DNA of 64,000 nt from Lineus longissimus (taxonomy: Eukaryota > Nemertea > Pilidiophora > Heteronemertea > Lineidae). The DNA is taken from positions 1,738,001 through 1,802,000 of the forward strand of contig NC_088325.1 of the NCBI RefSeq assembly GCF_910592395.1, in the 5' to 3' direction. Each line of letters begins with the position of its first letter. The first letter of the stretch is position 1. The position numbers and the translations under genes were made by a program. This document shows, piece by piece, positions 46,595 to 59,270 of this stretch. The notes beneath the pieces were generated by a model. That model searched no databases and was not told where the DNA came from. It saw only the letters and a program-made list of their open reading frames with translations.

Positions 46595-47538
46595 CGCGAT
46601 CAGCGTTGTATAGTGGGGTAGGAAATTCGACCATGGAGAGATTAGTTTACATTAATATCTAAAGTAACTCCATTTGAACGCGATAACTACTCTCGGCATC
46701 AAGTAGGCGATGACTCTGGATCATGTGATGGTAAGGCATCAAGTTTTGTGACCAGATGACGTCATGTTGGTCTCTTCCAGTTTGATCTGACCTACTGGTC
46801 TGGTTTTCCTTCCGATCGTTGACATAGCAAACTATCAGATGTGTATATGGTCTCTTACTCAAACAACAGATTTTCCGTGACAAAAAAATAGCAAACAGAA
46901 GTTTGACAGGCGAATATAAAATATGATATAATTAGCAAGAACAAAGAAGCATGATATACATTGTACTCTCAACTCATGATCAGTTATACCGTATACTGAT
47001 ATCGGTCTGAAAATGTTAAGTCCATGAACTTTCCGTTGATGACTGTCGCTACTGGGTCTAGATGAGCACATGGCGACTCTTGACCGTGAGCAATATCGTC
47101 ACTCAAGCGACTTGGAGCCATCTCTTGAGCGCCATCGGCTTGTCATGTGCAGCTCTCGGCCGTATTTTGATCGGGATGGTCGTGTTACAAGCAAACATGA
47201 CAAAAGGTGACATCGCCGGCCCGATTAGGTCACCATACTGAATAAGTGACAAAAATCAACTGATTATGTGACATCGCCCGATTAAGTGACACAAATCAAA
47301 AAGTTATAGGTGACCGACGTACCAACGATTGAGGTGGATGACGAAACTAAGCATTGTAGTTTTAATCAATGACTTATCCAGTGACGAATTTAGGGGAATT
47401 ATCCCGAAAGGTTGCATTTTCGAACGATGCACACTAGAGTTACCAGTGTTAAAACCGCTTCCACTCTGGTGTTCAGCTGACTTCAGGCAAGTTTCAAACT
47501 ATGGCCTTTGACAGACACCTCGAAAGATATTCTGGAGG

Positions 47539-48028
47539 TTCACATCAACACTGTCACAACACCCATAAATCTTCACCACCTCCTGGACTGTCAGCACCCC
47601 TGCACAAAAACAGCGAGGCGGTTCACATCAACACTGTCACAACACCCGTAAATCTTCACCACCTGCTGGACTATCAGCACCCCTGCACATAGACAGCGAG
47701 GCGGTTCACATCAACACTGTCACAGCAACCGGTAAAGCTTCACCACCTGCTGGACTGTCAGCACCCCTGCACATAGACAGCGAGGCGGTTCACATCAACA
47801 CTGTCACAGCAACCGGTAAAGCTTCACCACCAGCTGGACTATCAGCACCCCTGCACATAGACAGCGAGGCGGTTCACATCAACACTGTCACAGCAACCGG
47901 TAAAGCTTCACCACAAGCTGGACTATCAGCACCCCTGCACATAGACAGCGAGGCGGTTCACACAGCAACCGGTAAAGCTTCACCACCTGCTGGACTATCA
48001 GCACCCCTGCACAATATAGACATCGAGG
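47539..48028. repeat. 83-bp minisatellite upstream of gene B, six copies
   Basis: Same unit and same relative position as 30220-30545, but six copies against four. The last copy carries the same shortening (TTCACACAGCAACC) as in gene A. Confidence 0.9.
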
Positions 48029-48862
48029 CAAACAATTATAACTCTATGTGGGAATGAATATACAAGAGTTATGGAATACCAGCATTAGCTTTTCCAACTA
48101 CACGCATAAAAAGAGTCTTTCAATATATGGAAGGTCTGATATAACTGTCAATTGCTTGAATACATTAGGAACTGGCGCATCCTCATTAAAGGCCAATAGG
48201 CTAGAAATGCCCAAGAGCGTTCATCAGAAGTTAGAGGTATCGCCTTTTACCGTCATGAGGCCAGGAATGGGCACGGTTGTGATATTCGAAAAACTTCTGT
48301 TGTGTTTACAAAATGATTTATCTACGAATTGAGGAAATGAAAGAGATAGCACTGGCAGAGATCTCATCATAATCGCCATGAAAAAAATCCTGTCCAATTC
48401 GGTCACAAAATAAATCTCTGACGAAGCTGATTAACTACCGAGTTAATCTGTTTCCTGACATTCAAAGGGCCTACATAACTCATTAATTCAGAGGGTACAT
48501 TGTTTTGAGTACGGTTTCATCTTCATTTGTAATAACCCCATTAAGTAATTATCACATTAAAAAAATGCATATGCACCATGCAATCATAATTTCAATGACA
48601 AATCATCATCCACCATCATCATACATGTAGACCCATGGCATGGCAATGAGTCATTTTCATTCCTATATCAAAGACATTGGTAGATTCTTCCCGGGTGTAA
48701 TGCAAACTATGGATACATTAAATACCTTACAGGATCGGAATGGTGGTGACCGTCGATTAAGTCAGGAATCTCGACTACAAACATGACTATACCGTGCTAA
48801 AATGAATGAAATATATTACAAAGTCACTCATTTGAAAAGATTTAAGGAATTTTTTCCTGCAT

Positions 48863-49045
48863 TCATAACATAAGTAGTTTACCTATCATTAGTTCATCAA
48901 GGAAAATGTTCTTTAAGAAGAAAGGGATTAAATCCATGAGAAAGACATTACAAATGTACGGCGGAATGTTGTGGCCTTGACGGAGTCCTGTACCAATGAA
49001 AACCGGCGTGACGTAAACGACGGTCACAACCTTCCCTATATTATA
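48863..49045 (-). mobile_element. Reverse-transcriptase-like LINE remnant, copy 5
   Basis: Same diverged subtype as copy 3 (NVFLMDLIPFFLKN), upstream of gene B. The open frame extends to 49162 (LLLPYQKTVKWTP). Confidence 0.45.
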
Positions 49046-49526
49046 CAATACATCATGTATTACACAAGCGCTCTGTACGTCGGATTTGTCACAATGAACA
49101 TAAAAACACTTCGACATAGGTGTCCATTTAACAGTTTTCTGATAGGGTAGCAGCAAAACCACCGCCGCCGCGACGAGGAATGCGTTAATAGGTCGATATT
49201 ATAACTAGAACAAAGAAGTAATATATGTTGTATCGGCTCGTGATCCCGATCACCAATATCATGATAAAATTTACAACATTCCAATACCAATTGCTTTTTT
49301 CGTACATATATTCTCAAAAAGCATATTTCTATGATAGCCTGACTCTGTAGATTTAGAATCAACCATTGATTGAGGATCCACTTTCATCCCAGCCATGTAT
49401 TTACCACAACTTGACATTATGATAAGCTCTATTTCACTGTGCAACTCTCCCTGTCGTCGCTGCCCAAAAATCATGACAGTTTTGTTAGTAATTCTTATTA
49501 TACATGCATAACTAAATAAATGTGGT

Positions 49527-50500
49527 AAGCCTTCTAAACGATCCAACCTCACCATCTCGGATGCATGCAATCAACATACAAGTCCAAACCTTCTATAAAC
49601 GATCCAACCTTACCATCTCGGATACATGCAATCAACATACAAGTCCAAACCTTCTATAAACGATCCAACCATACCATCTCAGATACATGCAATCAACATA
49701 CAAGTCCAAACCTTCTATAAACGATCCAACCTTACCATCTCGGATACATGCAATCAACATACAAGTCCAAACCTTCTATAAACGATCCAACCATACCATC
49801 TCAGATACATGCAATCAACATACAAGTCCAAACCTTCTATAAACGATCCAACCTCGCCATCTCGGATACATGCAATCAACATACAAGTCCAAGCCTTCTA
49901 TAAACGATCCAACCTCGCCATCTCGGATACATGCAATCAACATACAAGTCCAAACCTTCTATAAACGATCCAACCATACCATCTCAGATACATGCAATCA
50001 ACATACAAGTCCAAACCTTCTATAAACGATCCAACCTCGCCATCTCGGATACATGCAATCAACATACAAGTCCAAGCCTTCTATAAACGATCCAACCTCG
50101 CCATCTCGGATACATGCAATCAACATACAAGTCCAAGCCTTCTATAAACGATCCAACCTCGCCATCTCGGATACATGCAATCAACATACAAGTCCAAGCC
50201 TTCTATAAACGATCCAACCTCGCCATCTCGGATACATGCAATCAACATACAAGTCCAAGCCTTCTATAAACGATCCAACCTCGCTATCTCGGATACATGC
50301 AATCAACATACAAGTCCAAGCCTTCTATAAACGATCCAGCCTCGCCATCTCGGATACATGCAATCAACATACAAGTCCAAACCTTCTATAAACGATGCAA
50401 CCTCACCATCTCGGATACATGCAATCAACATACAAGTCCAAGCCTTCTATAAACGATCCAACCTCGCCATCTCGGATACATGCAATCAACATACAAGTCC
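49527..50500. repeat. 61-bp minisatellite array 4, about 16 copies
   Basis: Subtypes with CAAACC for CAAGCC and CTCAGA for CTCGGA are concentrated in the first half; the second half is homogeneous CTCGCC units. The right junction is CCCAATTGGTTGATC. Confidence 0.95.
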
Positions 50501-51090
50501 CAATTGGTTGATCAAAAGTGGTCATCACCAAAATTTGGGCAGTGCCTAGCTTTTAACATCTTATTCTGAAACCGATATAGCATATTTACAAAGCTAATGA
50601 ATATAAGCTTATACTTTAGGAATTGATACTTCACTGGAGATATTGGTTACCAAAACCGCGAAGGTGGAGCTAAAATGACCACAACCTGACATTTTATAGT
50701 GGTCACATTTTGGCTAACGCCAAGCTTTCAAAGGCTAATTTTGAATAACACGGTGGCATGTTTTACAATAATGAATAAAAGCCCATATTATTATTACACT
50801 CGTAACATCAACTCTATCTATCTTGTGAAAACTATTGTGGCATTTGCAAAATACATATTTGATCCGGTAAATCAAAGACTGGATCAGAATTTAATCTCGT
50901 CTATAGGTTTTTGCTTTTCGTCCGCAGAATTAAATAGGGTCGCAATTGAATTTCCACACTTTCAAAAGTTAGTCTAATCAGAGTCTTTCAAGTCTTTCAA
51001 ATATTTGAAAGACTCTGATCTAATAGAAGAATGTTCTCATTCAACGAAACCCTTTAGTCTCCACAAAAGTTGCGCCAACTAAAGGTCACC
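50501..51090. repeat. Spacer-unit right flank, copy at 50.5 kb
   Basis: Homologous to 8469-9060, with the same TCTTTCAAATATTTGAAAGA palindrome near 51000. A plus-strand frame at 50699-50977 is open but not called. Confidence 0.6.
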
Positions 51091-51227
51091 TCCCCACCAC
51101 TAGGGCTGCTAGACTCTTCCCGGGTGTATATATAATGCAGACTATGGATATATTTAACATCTACAACTGATAGGACCGAAGTGGTGGTGACCGTCGCTTA
51201 CGTCAGGAATCTCGACTACAATCATGA

Positions 51228-51473
51228 CTATACCGTGCTAAAATGAACGAAATATATTACAAAATCACTCATTTGAAAAAGAGTTAAGGACGTTTTTGCT
51301 GCAATCATAATATAAGTATTTAGTTCACCCGTCATCTGTTCATCAAGGAAAATGTACTTATAGAAGAAAGGGATTAAATCCGTGAGAAAGAGATTACAAA
51401 TGTAGGGCGGAATGTTATGGCCTTGACGGAGTCCTGTACCAATGAAAACCGGCGTGACGTAACCGACGGTCAC
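51228..51473 (-). mobile_element. Reverse-transcriptase-like LINE remnant, copy 6
   Basis: TGLRQGHNIPPYICNLFLTD block, open for 81 residues. A single-base insertion relative to the other copies changes the frame after LTLF. Confidence 0.45.
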
Positions 51474-52279
51474 AACCTTCCCTACAGACTACGTTAACAA
51501 TACAATATATCATGTTGTACACGGGCGCCACCTGTACGTCGGTGATGTTACAAGCACATACAAACACCTCGACAGAGGCGTCCCTTGAACAGTTTTCTGA
51601 TAGGGTAGCAGCAAAACCACCGCCGCTGCGACGAGGAATGCGTTAATAGGTCGATATTATAACTAGAACAAAGAAGTAATATATGTTGTATCGGCTCGTG
51701 ATCCCGATCACTATAAAGACAATCAATTGGGATGAAGTCATACCACTAAACATGCAGTTAAAAAAGACTACAAGAGAAAACTAGCTGTGGCTATAGATCA
51801 AGCGACACAAGCTTTGTGTCCATGACGTATCCCGTATTTGTGTTAGACTCAGACTGTAATTGAGCGTCAAATCGGAAAAAGGCCTAGGCCCGGTTATTCA
51901 AAACAACCTTTGTCACTAACGCTGGCGTTATCTCCTTCAGTTAAGTCCTTATCAATCCTCACCTAATTTTGTGTGTTAAGTATTATAACCCTTTACCAAT
52001 ATCATGATAAAATTTACAACATTACCAATTGCTATTTTCTTACATATATTCTCAAAAAGCATATTTCTGTGATAGCCTGACTCTGTAGATTTAGAATCAA
52101 CCATAGATTGAGGATCCACTTTCATCCCAGCCATGTATTTACCACAACTTGACATTATGATAAGCTCTATTTCACTGTGCAACTCTCCCTGTCTTTGATG
52201 AATACATGTCGCTGCCCAAAAATCATGACAGTTTTGTTTGTAATTCTTATTATACATGCATAACTAAATAAATGTGGTA

Positions 52280-52761
52280 AGCCTCCTAAACGATCCAACC
52301 TCGCCATCTCGGATACATGCAATCCACATACAAGTCAAAGCCTTCTATAAACGATCCAACCTCGCCATCTCGGATACATGCAATCAACATACAAGTCAAA
52401 GCCTTCTATAAACGATCCAACCTCGCTATCTTGGATACATGCAATCAACATACAAGTCCAAGCCTTCTATAAACGATCCAACCTCGCCATCTCGGATACA
52501 TGCAATCAACATACAAGTCCAAGCCTTCTATAAACGATCCAACCATACCATCTCGGATACATGCAATCAACATACAAGTCCAAGCCTTCTATAAACGATC
52601 CAACCTCGCCATCTCGGACACATGCAATCAACATACATTCCAAGCCTTCTATAAACGATCCAACCTTACCATCTCGGATACATGCAATCAACATACATTC
52701 CAAGCCTTCTATAAACGATCCAACCTCGCCATCTCGGATACATGCAATCAACATACAAGTC
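52280..52761. repeat. 61-bp minisatellite array 5, about 8 copies
   Basis: Same unit. Two adjacent units have ACATTCCAAG for ACAAGTCCAAG, a local subtype that has spread once. The spacer unit from here to the next array is about 2.1 kb. Confidence 0.95.
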
Positions 52762-53506
52762 CCAATTGGTTGATCAAAAATGGTCATCACCAAATTTGGG
52801 CAATGCCTAGCTTTTAAAATCTTATTCTGAAACCGATATAGCATATTTACAAAGCTAATGAATATAAGCTTATACTTTAGGAATTGATACTTCACTGGAG
52901 ATATTGGTTACCGAAACCGCGAAGGTGGAGCTAAAATGACCACAACTTGACATTTTATAGTGGTCACATTTTGGCTAACGCCAGGCTTTCAAAGGCTAAT
53001 TTTGAAAAACACGGTGACATATTTTACAATAATGAATAAAAGCCCATATTATTACATTCGTAAAATCAACTCTATCTATCTTGTGAAAACTATTGTGGCA
53101 TTTGCAAAATACATATTTGATCCGGTAAATCAAAGACTGGATCAAAATTTAATCTCGTCTATAGGTTTTTGCTTTTCGTCCGCAAAATTAAATAGGGTCG
53201 CAATTGAATTTCCACACTTTCAAAAGTTAGTCTTATCAGAGTCTTTCAAGTCTTTCAAATATTTGAAAGACTCTGGAAGAATGTTCTCATTCAACGAAAC
53301 CCTTTAGTCTCCACAAAAGTTGCGCCAACTAAAGGTCACCTCCCCACCACTAGGGCTGCTAGACTCTTCCCGGGTGTATATATAATGCAGACTATGGATA
53401 TATTTAACATCTACAACTGATAGGACCGAAGTGGTGGTGACCATCGCTTACGTCAGGAATCTCGACTACAATTATGACTATACCGTGCTAAAATGAACGA
53501 AAGATA

Positions 53507-53710
53507 TCACAAAATCACGTATTTGAAAAGAGTTAAGGACGTTTTTGCTGCAATCATAATATAAGTATTTAGTTCACCCGTCATCTGTTCATCAAGGAAA
53601 ATGTACTTATAGAAGAAAGGGATTAAATCCGTGAGAAAGAGATTACAAATGTAGGGCGGAATGTTGTGACCTTGATGGAGTCCTGTACCAATGAAAACCG
53701 GCGTGACGTA
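53507..53710 (-). mobile_element. Reverse-transcriptase-like LINE remnant, copy 7
   Basis: TGLHQGHNIPPY variant: Arg of the RQG motif is His here and in copy 8, showing that these two spacer units share a recent ancestor. Confidence 0.45.
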
Positions 53711-54412
53711 AACGACGGTCACAACCTTCCCTACAGACTACGTTAACAATACAATATATCATGTTATACACGGGCGCCACCTGTACGTCGGTGATGTCAC
53801 AAGCACATACAAACACCTCGACAGAGGTGTCCCTTTAAGAGTTTTTTGAAAGGGTAGCAGCAAAACCACCGCCGCTGCGACGAGGAATGCGTTAATAGGT
53901 CGATATTATAACTAGTACAAAGAAGTAATATATGTTGAATCGGCTCGTGATCCCGATCACTATAAAGACACTCAATTGGGATGAAGTTATGCCACTAAAC
54001 ATGCAGTTAAAAAAGACTACAAGAGAAAACTAGCTGTGGCTATAGATCAAGCGACACAAGCTTTGTGTCCATGACGTATCCCTTATTTGTGTTACACGAC
54101 ACTTATACATGTTCTGGGACTTTGGATCATTTAGGCAACGCATAGTGTATAGACTGTCTGAATCATCGTGAACAAAGACAATGGGAACCAATGGGAACTG
54201 TCATCAGACTCAGACTGTAATTGAGCGACAAATCGGAAAAAGGCCTTGGCCCGGTTATTCAAAACAACCTTTGTCACTCTGACTAACGCTGGCATTATCT
54301 CCTTCAGTTAAGGCCTTATCAATCCTCAACTTATTTTGTGTGTCAAGTATTATAACCCTTTACCAATATCATGATAATTCTTATTATACATGCATAACTA
54401 AATAAATGTGGT

Positions 54413-54830
54413 TCTAAACGATCCAACCTCGCCATCTCGGATACATGCAATCAACATACAAGTCCAAGCCTTCTATAAACGATCCAACCTTACCATCTCG
54501 GATACATGCAATCAACATACAAGTCCAAGCCTTCTATAAACGATCCAACCATACCATCTCGGATACATGCAATCAACATACAAGTCCAAGCCTTCTATAA
54601 ACGATCCAACCTTACCATCTCGGATACATGCAATCAACATACAAGTCCAAGCCTTCTATAAACGATCCAACCTCGCCATCTCGGATACATGCAATCAACA
54701 TACAAGTCCAAGCCCTCTATATACGATCCAACCTCGCCATCTCGGATACATGCAATCAACATACAAGTCCAAGCCCTCTATAAACGATCCAACCTCGCCA
54801 TCTCGGATACATGCAATCAACATACAAGTC
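54413..54830. repeat. 61-bp minisatellite array 6, about 7 copies
   Basis: Same unit and junctions; two neighbouring units carry AGCCCTCTATA. Confidence 0.95.
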
Positions 54831-55586
54831 CCAATTGGTTGATCAAAAGTGGTCATCACCAAAATTTGGGCAATGCCTAGCTTTTAACATCTTATTCTGA
54901 AACCGATATAGCATATTTACAAAGCTAATGAATATAAGCTTATACTTTAGGAATTGATACTTCACTGGAGATATTGGTTACCAAAGCCGCGAAGGTGGAG
55001 CTAAAATGACCACAATTTGACATTTTATAGTGGTCACATTTTGGCTAACGCCAAGCTTTCAAAGGCTAATTTTGAAAAACACGGTGACATATTTTACAAT
55101 AATGAATAAAAGCCCATATTATTATTACATTCGTAACATCAACTCTTTCTATCTTGTGAAAACTATTGTGGCATCTGCAAAATACATATTTGATCCGGTA
55201 AATTAAAAACTGGATCAGAATTTAATCTCGTCTATAGGTTTTTGCTTTTCGTCCGCAGAATTAAATAGGGTCGCAATTGAATTTCCACACTTTCAAAAGT
55301 TAGTCTAATCAGAGTCTTTCAAGTCTTTCAAATATTTGAAAGACTCTGATCTAATAGAAGAAAGTTCTCATTCAACGAAACCCTTTAGTCTCCATAAAGT
55401 TGCGGCAACTATAGTTCACATCCCCGCCACTAGGGCTGCTAGACTCTTCCCGGGTATATATATAATGCAGACTATGGATATATTCAATATTTACAACTCA
55501 TAGGACCGAAGTGGTGGTGACCATCGCTTACGTCAGGAATCTCGACTACAAACATGACTATACCGTGCTAAAATGAACGAAAGATA

Positions 55587-55790
55587 TCACAAAATCACGT
55601 ATTTGAAAAGAGTTAAGGACGTTTTTGCTGCAATCATAATATAAGTATTTAGTTCACCCGTCATCTGTTCATCAAGGAAAATGTACTTATAGAAGAAAGG
55701 GATTAAATCCGTGAGAAAGAGATTACAAATGTAGGGCGGAATGTTGTGACCTTGATGGAGTCCTGTACCAATGAAAACCGGCGTGACGTA
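55587..55790 (-). mobile_element. Reverse-transcriptase-like LINE remnant, copy 8
   Basis: TGLHQGHNIPPY subtype, as copy 7. The upstream minus-strand frame 55839-56081 (INAFLVAAAVVLLLPYQK) is the longest open version of the adjoining hydrophobic stretch. Confidence 0.45.
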
Positions 55791-56484
55791 AACGATGGTC
55801 ACAACCTTCCCTACAGACTACGTTAACAATACAATATATCATGTTATACACGGGCGCCACCTGTACGTCGGTGATGTCACAAGCACATACAAACACCTCG
55901 ACAGAGGCGTCCCTTTAAGAGTTTTCTGATAGGGTAGCAGCAAAACCACCGCCGCTGCGACGAGGAATGCGTTAATAGGTCGTATCATAACTAGAACAAA
56001 GAAGTAACATATGTTGTATCGGCGCGTGATCCTGATCACTATAAAGACAATCAATTGGGATGGAGTTATACCACTAAACATGCAGTTAAAAAAGACTACA
56101 AGAGAAAACTAGCTGTGGCTATAGATTAAGCGACACAAGCTTTGTGTCCATGACGTATCCCTTATTTGTGTTACACGACACTTATACATGTTCTGGGACT
56201 TTGGATCATTTAGGCAACGCATAGTGTACAGACTGTCGGAATCGTCGTGAACAAAGACAATGGGAACCAATGGGAACTGTCATCAGACTCAGACTGTAAT
56301 TGAGCGACAAATCGGAAAAAGGTCTAGGCCCGGTTATTCAAAACAACCTTTGTCACTAACACTGGCGTTATCTCCTTCAGTTAAGGCCTTATCAATCCTC
56401 ACCTAATCTTGTGTGTTAAGTATTATAACCCTTTACCAATATCATGATAATTCTTATTATACATGCATAACTAAATAAATGTGG

Positions 56485-56781
56485 TTCTAAACGATCCAAC
56501 CTCGCCATCTCGGATACATGCAATCAACATACAAGTCCAAGCCTTCTATAAACGATCCAACCTCGCCATCTCGGATACATGCAATCAACATACAAGTCCA
56601 AGCCTTCTATAAACGATCCGACCTTACCATCTCGGATGCCTGCAATCAACATACAAGTCCAAGCCTTCTATAAACGATCCAAACATTACCATCTCGGATA
56701 CATGCAATCAACATACAAGTCCGAGCTTTCTATAAACGATCCAACCTCGCCATCTCGGATACATGCAATCAACATACAAGT
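56485..56781. repeat. 61-bp minisatellite array 7, about 5 copies
   Basis: Same unit. One unit has CCAAACATTACC and another GGATGCCTGCAATC. It ends CCCAATTGGTTTATC, the subtype also found at arrays 2 and 3, the arrays adjacent to receptor 3' ends. Confidence 0.95.
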
Positions 56782-57117
56782 CCCAATTGGTTTATCAATC
56801 GTGGTCATCAGCAAAATTTAAGGCAATGCCTAGCTTTTAACATCTTATTCTGAAACCGATATAGCATATTTACAAAGCTATAAATGAATAGAAGCTTATA
56901 TTTTTGGAAGTGATACTTCACTGGAGATATTGGTTCACATCCCCACCACTAGGGCTGCTAGACTCTTCCCGGGTGTATATATAATGCAGACTATGGATAT
57001 ATTCATTATCTGCAACTGATAGGACCGAAGTGGTGGTGACCGTCGCTTACGTCAGGACCCTCGACTACAATTATGACTCTACCGTGCTAAAATGAACGAA
57101 ATATATTACAAAATCAC

Positions 57118-57321
57118 TCATTCGAAAAGAGTTAAGGACGTTTTTGCTGCAATCATAATATAAGAATTTAGTTCACCCGTCATCTGTTCATCAAGGAAAA
57201 TGTACTTATAGAAGAAAGGGATTAAATCCGTGAGAAAGAGATTATAAATGTAGGGCGGAATGTTGTGGCCTTGACGGAGTCCTGTACCAATAAAAACCGG
57301 CGTGACGTAAACGACGGTCAC
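57118..57321 (-). mobile_element. Reverse-transcriptase-like LINE remnant, copy 9
   Basis: TGLRQGHNIPPYIYNLFLTD, 277 bp past the gene C stop codon. It matches copy 4 after gene B, including IPPYIYN. Confidence 0.45.
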
Positions 57322-57598
57322 AACCTTCCCTACAGACTACGTTAACAATACAATATATCAAGTTATACACGGGCGCCACCTGTACGTCGGTGATGTCACA
57401 AGCACATACAAACACCTCGACAGAGGTGTCCCTTTAAAAATGTTCTGATCGGTCTTAATAGGGTACCAGCCACGGCAGCCGCGACGTGACTCTGACTGTC
57501 ACTAGGGTATTTCGTTGGTGTGGCAGAGACGAGAATGTTGTCTGTTTGACGCACACACAAGTTATAATCAGCGCCACCTATTGGGATGTTGATACCTA

Positions 57599-59270
57599 TT
57601 ATTCCGAACTAAGTTGTCTGAAGTCCAAGTACCCTCCATGCGTTACTGGCGCTACTGGATCTAAATGCGCGTATGGTGACCCTTGCTCGTTTGCCATATT
57701 GTCGTTCGAACGACTTGTAACCAACTCTTGGGCGCCATTCGAGCGACTTGGAGTCTGCCCATTGGACCCATTAGCTTGTCTTGAACTGCTCTCTGCTGTA
57801 CTTTGATCAGGCTGCGCGTCCTTGTGAATTCTTAGCTCTTTCTGTGCGTCTGTTACGAAGATTGGTAGGTCATTGTATGTACCTTCAGGCTCCTGTCCCT
57901 CCTGGTCGCTTATTGGATCGCTTAAGATATACTCCCCAGACTCATCGTCTGAGGAGCCATTAGCTTGTCTTGAACTGCTCTCTGCTGTACTTTGGTCAGG
58001 CTGCGCGTCCTTGTGGATTCTTAGCTCTTTCTGTGCGTCTGTTACGAGAATTGGTAGGTCATTGTATGTACCTTCAGGCTCCTGTCCCTCCTGGTCGCTT
58101 ATTGGATCGCTTAAGATATACTCCCCAGACTCATCGTCTGAGGAGCCACACTCCGTTTGATTTTGCTGAGGTGCAGGAACTAGGCTTTGTCTGAAGTCCA
58201 AGTACTCTCCATGCGTTACTGGCGCTACTGGATCTAAATACGCGTACAGTGACCCTTGCTCGTTTACCATATTGTCACTCGAACGACTTGTAACCAACTC
58301 TTGGACGCCATTCGAGCGACTTGGAGTCCGCCCATTGGACCCATTAGCTCTTGAACTGCTCTCTGCTGTACTTTGGTCAGGCTGCGCGTCCTTGTGGATT
58401 CTTAGCTTTTTCTGTGCGTCTGTTACGAGGATTCGTAGGTCATTGTATGTACCTTCAGGCTCCTGTCCCTCCTGGTCGCTTATTGGATCGCTTAAGATAT
58501 ACTCCCCAGACTCATCGTCTGAGGAGCCATTAGCTTGTCTTGAACTGCTCTCTGCTGTACTTTGGTCAGGCTGCGCGTCCTTGTGGATTCTTAGCTCTTT
58601 CTGTGCGTCTGTTACGAGGATTCGTAGGTCATTGTATGTACCTTCAGGCTCCTGTCCCTCCTGGTCGCTTATTGGATCGCATAAGATATAATCCCCAGAC
58701 TCATCGTCTGAGCCGCCATTAGCTTGTCTGGAACTGCTCTCTGCTGTACTTTGGTCAGGCGGCGCGTCCTTGTGGATTCTTAGCTCTTTCTGTGCGTCTG
58801 CTACGAGGATTCGTAGGTCATTGTATGTACCTTCAGGCTCCTGTCCCTCCTGGTCGCTTATCGGATCGCTTAAGATATACTCCCCAGACTCATCGTCTGA
58901 GGAGCCACACTCCGTTTGATTCTGCTGAGGTGCAGGGACTGGGCGTTGACCTGGAACACCCTGCTGCCATGTCGCGTAATCGTATGCACCCACGACAGCG
59001 TCTACGTCATCGTCGGACTCCGCAGGCTCATTCCCATGGACTCCGTGAACCGGAACGCGGTGCCCCGTAGGCAATGGCTGTGGGTTTATTTGTCCATGCC
59101 AGCGTTCAGGGTCAAACACATCATTTACGTGATCTGTCTCAATGTTGGCGTAGGTGTGTACAGGGCGATTTCCGGCTGTTGTGAATTCAACCCTGGTATC
59201 ATCGTAATCAGCGTTGTCATTTGCCGGTCGATGACACTGCCTCTTTCTCCATCGCAGTAGACCACGTTTC
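57599..59270 (-). CDS. Gene C cytoplasmic tail exon with five tyrosine repeats
   Basis: Starts after CTGTAG: KRGLLRWRKRQ, then HTYANIE in place of HIYAKIE. Repeats of 189 bp start at plus 57768 and 57957 (two copies) and at 58341, 58527 and 58716 (three copies; one unit is 186 bp with a lost Gln codon). Between the groups lies a second, complete tail end (SLYAYLDPVAPVTHGEYLDF) joined to LVPAPQQNQTECG. The tail is therefore two tails fused head to tail. It has five YNDL sites and two YLDP/YLDF ends. Confidence 0.88.

Larger units (their letters stand above)
46595..49050. promoter_or_regulatory. Upstream region of gene B, homologous to that of gene A
   Basis: Colinear with 29292-31560 with small indels. 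It contains the 83-bp minisatellite. No core promoter motif assigned. Confidence 0.4.

Noticed and set aside
57781-59070. Plus-strand frames with repeated MNCSLLYFGQAARPC text
   Set aside because: Antisense of the receptor tail repeat; open because 189 bp is a multiple of three on both strands.
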